Assembly (NCBI RefSeq): GCF_001651865.1
Contig: NZ_LPUX01000061.1
Span: 372,001 to 436,000 of the forward strand
DNA from: Sinorhizobium glycinis
GTDB taxonomy: Bacteria; Pseudomonadota; Alphaproteobacteria; Rhizobiales; Rhizobiaceae
Direction: 5' to 3'
Length of the DNA stretch: 64,000 nucleotides
Program-made: the position numbers and the translations under genes
Notes under the pieces: model-generated
Seen by the model: only the letters and a program-made list of their open reading frames with translations
Told to the model about the DNA's origin: nothing
Database searches by the model: none
In this document: piece by piece, positions 59,692-64,000 of the stretch
Position numbering within the stretch: the stretch's first letter is position 1
Layout of the letters: each line of letters begins with the position of its first letter

Positions 59692-60803
59692 GCGACCTCC
59701 TTTCGGGCCGCGGAGAGCGAGGAGATAACCGAGCGGGTCATCTCGGCGCAGTTCGCGTTGCCGCCGTACTCCATGGGGATTGCCAGCTTGGTCGAGAGCG
59801 TGTGCTCCACCGCGCCTTCCATGAGGCGAGCAGCGTCCGCGAGTGTCGGTTGGCCGAACTTCGCCGCCAGCCAATCGAGCATCATCGCAGCCGAAAGGAA
59901 CATGGCGCTGGGATTCGCGCAGCCCTTGCCTGCAATGTCCGGTGCCGTGCCATGCGCGGGCTGGAACAGCCCGTGTTTGTCACCGATGTCGGCCGAAGGA
60001 GCCATGCCCATGCCGCCGATCAGTCCCGCGGCGAGATCGGAGAGGATGTCGCCGAACATGTTCTCGGTTACGAGTACATCGAAGGTCCAGGGCTTCTTGA
60101 CCATGTTGAGGGCCAGAGCGTCGACATAGGCATGATCCTTTGTGAGATCTGAATGGCGGTCGGCCACTTCGTCGAACACCTTGCGGAAGAAAGCCATCGA
60201 CTGGAAGACGTTCGCCTTGTCAACGCAGGTGACGTTGCCCGGCTTGCCGCGGCGCTTGCGCTGCCGCGCGATGTCGAAGGCGAACTCGGTCACGCGCTCC
60301 GTTCCCGACCGCGTGATCTGCATGGTGTCGTAGGCTTCTTCGTCGTTCCGGATTTCCCCCCGCCCGCGGGCGTAGAACAACCCTTCGGTCTGCTCGCGCA
60401 CCAATACGAAGTCGATCTGCTCGGCCCGGGGATCGGTCAGGACCCGAGGCAATCCCGGAAACCAGCGGATTGGCCGAACGCCGGCGAAGAGACCAAGCTC
60501 CATGCGCAGGTCGAGCTGCGGAATGATTTCCGTACCGTCGGGGAAGCGGATGTCGGGCCAGCCCATCGCCCCGAACAGAATCGCGTCTGACTTACGGCAG
60601 GCCTCGAGCGTCGAGGCAGGAAGGGCGTCGCCGCTTTCGGCATAGTACTGCGCACCCGCGTTGTGGGTTTCGAACGCGAGGGCGGGAGCGCCAGCCATTG
60701 TAGTGGCGGCGTTCACGAGCTCCAGGCATGCGGGCATGACTTCCCTGCCGATGCCGTCGCCTGGAAGCACGGCGATCGTTAGCGTGTCATTCTTCATAGT
60801 CAT
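59688..60803 (-). CDS. Tartrate/3-isopropylmalate dehydrogenase-family enzyme
   Basis: A 371-residue NAD-dependent beta-decarboxylating/hydroxyacid dehydrogenase. AVLPGDGIGREVMP at the start, LVREQTEGLFYARG, and NMFGDILSDLAAGLIGGMG (metal Asp residues) are diagnostic. The best fit is the tartrate dehydrogenase (TtuC-like) branch; next to otnK and otnC it could supply the 3-oxo acid from a tetronate. ATG at 60803 is chosen; a TTG at 60815 directly after the gntR stop is possible. Confidence 0.88.
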   Translation of the reverse strand: MTMKNDTLTIAVLPGDGIGREVMPACLELVNAATTMAGAPALAFETHNAGAQYYAESGDALPASTLEACRKSDAILFGAMGWPDIRFPDGTEIIPQLDLRMELGLFAGVRPIRWFPGLPRVLTDPRAEQIDFVLVREQTEGLFYARGRGEIRNDEEAYDTMQITRSGTERVTEFAFDIARQRKRRGKPGNVTCVDKANVFQSMAFFRKVFDEVADRHSDLTKDHAYVDALALNMVKKPWTFDVLVTENMFGDILSDLAAGLIGGMGMAPSADIGDKHGLFQPAHGTAPDIAGKGCANPSAMFLSAAMMLDWLAAKFGQPTLADAARLMEGAVEHTLSTKLAIPMEYGGNANCAEMTRSVISSLSAARKEVA

Positions 60804-60815
60804 TTTTCGATCCAA

Positions 60816-61526
60816 TCAGAGATGGTTGAGGCCGAGGCGCTCGAGGAGGTCCAAGAGCTCGCGGCCGGCGCGCCGCCTGTGCTCGCGATGAATGGTGCCC
60901 GCCTTCTCGACGTCGCCAGCTCGTATGGCGTTGACGAGCTCCGCGTGGTCGCGCGTGGAGTTCACGGGTTTCGGCCGCATCTTGAGGGTCAGCATCCGGA
61001 CGCGATGGGCGCGGTCGATGAAGTTGAGCACCACCGACTTGAGCATCTTGTTGCCGCTCAGTTCGAGTAGTTGCTCGTGGAACCGGGCGTCCGCTTGCGC
61101 CCACCTGTCGAGATCGTCGCGTTCGAGCGCCTTGTCCATGTCGGCCGTCGCGCGCTCCAAGCCCTTGAGCTGTTCCTCGGTCAGGTGGCGCGCCGCGGCC
61201 AGCTCGGCGGCGGTGCTTTCGAGGGATGTCAGGATGTCGTAGATTTCCTTCATGTCCGACGGCGAGATGGGCAGGACACGCATGCCGTGCCGGGGGACGA
61301 CGGAGACCAGGCCGTCCTGCTGGAGGCGCATCAATGCCTCCCGGACCGGGGTGCGGCTCATTCCCAACATGGACGCCACCTCCTGCTCGGTCGCCTGGTA
61401 CCCCGGCGGCCATTTGTTATCCAGGATCAGCTGACGGATTTTCAGATGAGCCGTAGCAGTCATCGTCTTGGCAGCGACCTCGTCCTTGATCTCTGCGCTC
61501 ACTTCGATCGCCTTCTCAGCGGCCAT
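60816..61526 (-). CDS. GntR-family regulator (FCD group)
   Basis: A 236-residue repressor. The winged helix (residues ~20-85) has LKIRQLILDNKWPPG and SMLGMSRTPVREALMRLQQDG. The FCD ligand domain (~90-225) has metal-type residues in DARFHEQLLELSGN and HAELVNAI. It lies inside the operon, so it is likely to regulate it in response to a sugar acid. ATG at 61526 follows GAGGTGG. Confidence 0.9.
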   Translation of the reverse strand: MAAEKAIEVSAEIKDEVAAKTMTATAHLKIRQLILDNKWPPGYQATEQEVASMLGMSRTPVREALMRLQQDGLVSVVPRHGMRVLPISPSDMKEIYDILTSLESTAAELAAARHLTEEQLKGLERATADMDKALERDDLDRWAQADARFHEQLLELSGNKMLKSVVLNFIDRAHRVRMLTLKMRPKPVNSTRDHAELVNAIRAGDVEKAGTIHREHRRRAGRELLDLLERLGLNHL

Positions 61527-61536
61527 TTCGTCCACC

Positions 61537-62406
61537 TCAGTACCGCATCGAGCTGACGTACCGACGCCAGCCGTGCTCCGGTTTATAACCCAGCACAGAT
61601 TTCGCCTTTTCAATAGAGAGCAACGTCTCGTTCGGGCCGATCTCCCGCTTGAACGGCACGCCGGGATAGAAGCGTTCGACCAGGTTTTTGTTGGGAGTGG
61701 TCATCACGCCGTCTTCGTTGGCGATGATGAACACCTCGGCCCCCTTGGCGTCCCATTCCAACGATTTGCGGATCGCCTGTGCGCCGTCGCGCGAGTCGAT
61801 GTAGGTCCACAGGTTGAAGCGGCGGCTGCCGGGATCGTTCTCGAAATCAGGGAAGGCCGCATACTCGCTTTCGTCCATCACGTTCGAGAAGCGCAGGCAG
61901 ACGATCTTAAGGTCCTTGTCCCAACGGCAGTATTGCTTCGCCATCTCCTCACCGAGGTGTTTCGAGAGCGAGTATGAGGTCTCGGGGCGGGACTCGTATT
62001 CCTCGTCGGCGGGGAAATAATCCGGCTTGATGGTGTATGGGATCCCAAGCAGGGTCTCGCTAGAGGCCCAGACCACGTTCTTGATGCCGAGAAGTCTGCA
62101 CGACTCGAAGACGTTATAGGTCGACATTGTGTTGATCCGGAAGACGTCGGCCGGTGGCACCCGGCCAGGCATCGGAATCGCCGCGAGATGCACCACGGCT
62201 TCGGTCTTGCGGTTGTGATCCCAATCGTAGCCAGTGATCGCTTCAAGCGTCGCCTTCATATCCTCGAAATCGACTTTCACGAACGGGCAGAGGGCGTCCG
62301 TAGGCTCGACAGTATCGGCATTGATGACGTCATGTCCGTTTTCGAGAAGGTCCTTTATCGTAGCGCGACCCAACTTGCCGCTTCCACCAGTGACCAGAAC
62401 TCTCAT
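61537..62406 (-). CDS. NAD-dependent epimerase/dehydratase-family protein
   Basis: A 289-residue extended SDR with RVLVTGGSGKLGRATI (glycine motif), HLAAIPMPG, and SYSLSKHLGEE (catalytic Y-x3-K). It resembles uronate dehydrogenase or sugar-nucleotide epimerase relatives. In a catabolic operon with a sugar importer the former type is more likely. ATG at 62406 gives AAGGAG a proper spacing; ATG at 62412 is too close. Confidence 0.87.
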   Translation of the reverse strand: MRVLVTGGSGKLGRATIKDLLENGHDVINADTVEPTDALCPFVKVDFEDMKATLEAITGYDWDHNRKTEAVVHLAAIPMPGRVPPADVFRINTMSTYNVFESCRLLGIKNVVWASSETLLGIPYTIKPDYFPADEEYESRPETSYSLSKHLGEEMAKQYCRWDKDLKIVCLRFSNVMDESEYAAFPDFENDPGSRRFNLWTYIDSRDGAQAIRKSLEWDAKGAEVFIIANEDGVMTTPNKNLVERFYPGVPFKREIGPNETLLSIEKAKSVLGYKPEHGWRRYVSSMRY

Positions 62407-62436
62407 GTGCATTCTCCTTGCCAATTGCTTTAAATC

Positions 62437-63417
62437 TCAGCGTCCGCGCCCGATGGCGACGGCGAGTATGATGAGCATCCCGCGGGCTATCAGCTGCTGG
62501 CTGTATTCCAGGCCGCCGAGGATGAGTCCGTTGTTAATGATGCCGATGAGGAGCGCGCCCACGATTGAGCCGACGACCGTCCCCCGTCCTCCGAAGAGGC
62601 TGGTGCCGCCCAGCACGACGGCCGCGATCACCGAGAGCTCATCGCCTTCGCCGAGCTGGAAGCGGCCGGACTGCAGTCGGCCAGCGTAGAGCATCCCCGC
62701 GATGGCCGCAGCCACGCCCGTGATCATCAGCACCTGGAACTTCACGCGCCTCACATTGACGCCGCTGTAAAGTGCGGCGACGGGATTGCCGCCCGCGGCC
62801 ATGACCTTGCGGCCGAAGGGGGTCTTGCGGATCGCGAGATGCGCGACGGTGCCGAGAACGATGACCCAGATCACGAGGACCGGGATGGGTCCGATGTTCC
62901 CGGAGCCAAAAGCGTAGGTGAAGGTGTCGTCGATCACGGGGACGGGGGAGGTGCCGCTCACCCACATGCCGACACCTCTGGCGATGCCCATCATTCCGAG
63001 CGTGACCAGGAACGAGGGTATGTTTAGGTAGGCCGTCAGCGCTCCGTTGAAGGCTCCAACGACAAGTCCGAGGCAGAGTCCCGCGACGATGCCGAACACA
63101 AGGCCATATTGCATCAGGACCATGCCCGCGACCACCGAGGTGAGGCCCGCGATCGCGCCGACCGAAAGATCGATTTCGCCCGCCGAGAGCACGAAGGACA
63201 TGGCCATAGCCATGATGGCGATGATCGCCGTCTGGCGCAGGACATTCAGCAGGTTGTTCGGAGACAGGAACCCGCGATCATGGAGCAGGATGGCGAAGAC
63301 AATGAAAATCGCCACGAAGCCAATATAGACGACGTAGTCGCGCCAGTTGCCGTACCAAGGCTTCGATGAAGTGGCCATGAGCGGCTCCGCTTTCACGATG
63401 GTTGTTTCAATGGACAT
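62437..63417 (-). CDS. Ribose-type sugar ABC permease (RbsC-like)
   Basis: A 326-residue permease of the RbsC/AraH group with about nine or ten hydrophobic segments. LSAGEIDLSVGAIAGLTSV near residue 80 and LGGTSLFGGRGTVVGSIVGA near 275 are family landmarks. It overlaps the ATPase gene by 11 bases. No periplasmic binding protein is visible in the window; it may lie beyond the right edge. Confidence 0.92.
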   Translation of the reverse strand: MSIETTIVKAEPLMATSSKPWYGNWRDYVVYIGFVAIFIVFAILLHDRGFLSPNNLLNVLRQTAIIAIMAMAMSFVLSAGEIDLSVGAIAGLTSVVAGMVLMQYGLVFGIVAGLCLGLVVGAFNGALTAYLNIPSFLVTLGMMGIARGVGMWVSGTSPVPVIDDTFTYAFGSGNIGPIPVLVIWVIVLGTVAHLAIRKTPFGRKVMAAGGNPVAALYSGVNVRRVKFQVLMITGVAAAIAGMLYAGRLQSGRFQLGEGDELSVIAAVVLGGTSLFGGRGTVVGSIVGALLIGIINNGLILGGLEYSQQLIARGMLIILAVAIGRGR

Positions 63418-64000
63418 TTTGGCTAGCCTTCTGGATGGCGACCTGAAGGCCGAGTTCCACGCGGATCATGCTCGACTGCGATTCGTCGCCCTCCGTGGTT
63501 GCCCAGGCGTCGATCTCCGATCGGCTGATCTCCCGCGCGAGGCGACCGTTGCTGAGCACCAGTATCCGGTCGCTGGTCGCCAACAGCTCGGCGGGCTCCG
63601 ACGAGATCACGATCACGGATTTTCCGCCGCTCGCGATGCTCCTGATCAACTCGACGATCTCCGCTTTGGAGCCGATGTCGACGCCCGCAGTCGGCTCGTC
63701 GAGGATGACGACGGATGGGTCGGTCGCAAGCCACTTGGCGATGACGATCTTCTGTTGGTTTCCGCCCGAAAGGTTACGGACCTTGTTATCGGCGTCCGGG
63801 GTCTTGATGCGCAAGCGCGAGATCAATTCCGAGGAGAGATCATGCTCCCTCCGCCGATCGAGGAACGGGCCGCTGGCGAGTTGGGCCAATTGCGGAAGGC
63901 TGAGGTTGTGTCCGACGGTATGTTCGATGACAAGACCCTGGTCATGACGGCTTTCCGGCACGAGCACGATACCGGCTTCGATGGCTTCGGCGGGCGACCG
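63407..64000 (-). CDS. Sugar ABC transporter ATPase, C-terminal part (RbsA-like)
   Basis: The frame is open to the window edge, so the N-terminal ATPase domain is missing from view. The visible ~197 residues are the C-terminal half of a double-ATPase: VPESRHDQG, signature LSGGNQQKIVIAKWL, and Walker B SVVILDEPTAGVD. It energises the RbsC-like permease. The sugar is unknown, but the downstream genes point to a four- or five-carbon sugar or its acid. Confidence 0.9.
   Translation of the reverse strand, partial: RSPAEAIEAGIVLVPESRHDQGLVIEHTVGHNLSLPQLAQLASGPFLDRRREHDLSSELISRLRIKTPDADNKVRNLSGGNQQKIVIAKWLATDPSVVILDEPTAGVDIGSKAEIVELIRSIASGGKSVIVISSEPAELLATSDRILVLSNGRLAREISRSEIDAWATTEGDESQSSMIRVELGLQVAIQKASQNVH

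Overview
The window looks like part of a replicon from an alphaproteobacterium of the Hyphomicrobiales, probably Rhizobiaceae-like. The grounds are DUF982, DUF2934 and DUF892 proteins, a CheB-CheR-HWE kinase fusion, a small protein of the SRGFTRGW type common in rhizobia, and long catabolic operons with several ABC importers. This is a judgement from gene content only. No rRNA, tRNA, CRISPR array or transposase was found.

Region 1 (1-7.7 kb) is a recombination module: three large tyrosine-recombinase-like proteins plus a small coiled-coil DNA-binding-like protein, all head to tail. This resembles the four-gene module at one end of GInt-type genomic islands. Region 2 (7.8-27.1 kb) is a gene-dense island with features of defence. 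It is bracketed by two ~440 bp direct repeats, each carrying a panD (aspartate decarboxylase) copy with its own frameshift. Inside lie a GHKL-ATPase/nuclease protein, a nuclease-Fic fusion, a WYL regulator with a nucleotidyltransferase, and a divergent operon of class III cyclase / E2-E1 ubiquitin-transfer-like protein / cNMP-binding TIR-like effector. After these come a deoxyribosyltransferase-like gene convergent with a membrane protein-radical SAM pair, two PD-(D/E)XK-type genes (one frameshifted) and two secreted nucleases. The cyclase operon reads as a Pycsar system with a CBASS Cap2-like gene inserted between cyclase and effector; this is the main candidate for something undescribed.

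Region 3 (27.6-36.3 kb) holds signalling and stress genes: an orphan CheB, a CheB-CheR-PAS-HWE kinase, a truncated receiver, and DUF892/DUF2934/DUF982 proteins. It is enclosed by ~500 bp inverted repeats that duplicate a divergent gene pair. A sulfite-oxidase-family molybdoenzyme follows.

Region 4 (38-54.4 kb) is a catabolic regulon. A tandem HxlR regulator adjoins a three-subunit molybdenum hydroxylase with a lactonase-like hydrolase and CoxG, a Liv-type ABC importer, and an acyl-CoA pathway (crotonase-like, SDR-like, CoA ligase, iron alcohol dehydrogenase, thioesterase). A 17-bp motif recurs five times at its control regions. The substrate is probably an aromatic, heterocyclic or carboxylic compound, but the sequence does not identify it. 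A gabD remnant and a second-type adk follow. Region 5 (55.2-64 kb) is a minus-strand sugar-acid operon: a ribose-type ABC importer (ATPase cut by the window edge), an epimerase/dehydrogenase, a GntR regulator, a tartrate/isopropylmalate-type dehydrogenase, ABM and HAD proteins, an aldehyde dehydrogenase, and OtnK/OtnC, which convert 3-oxo-tetronates to a triose phosphate.
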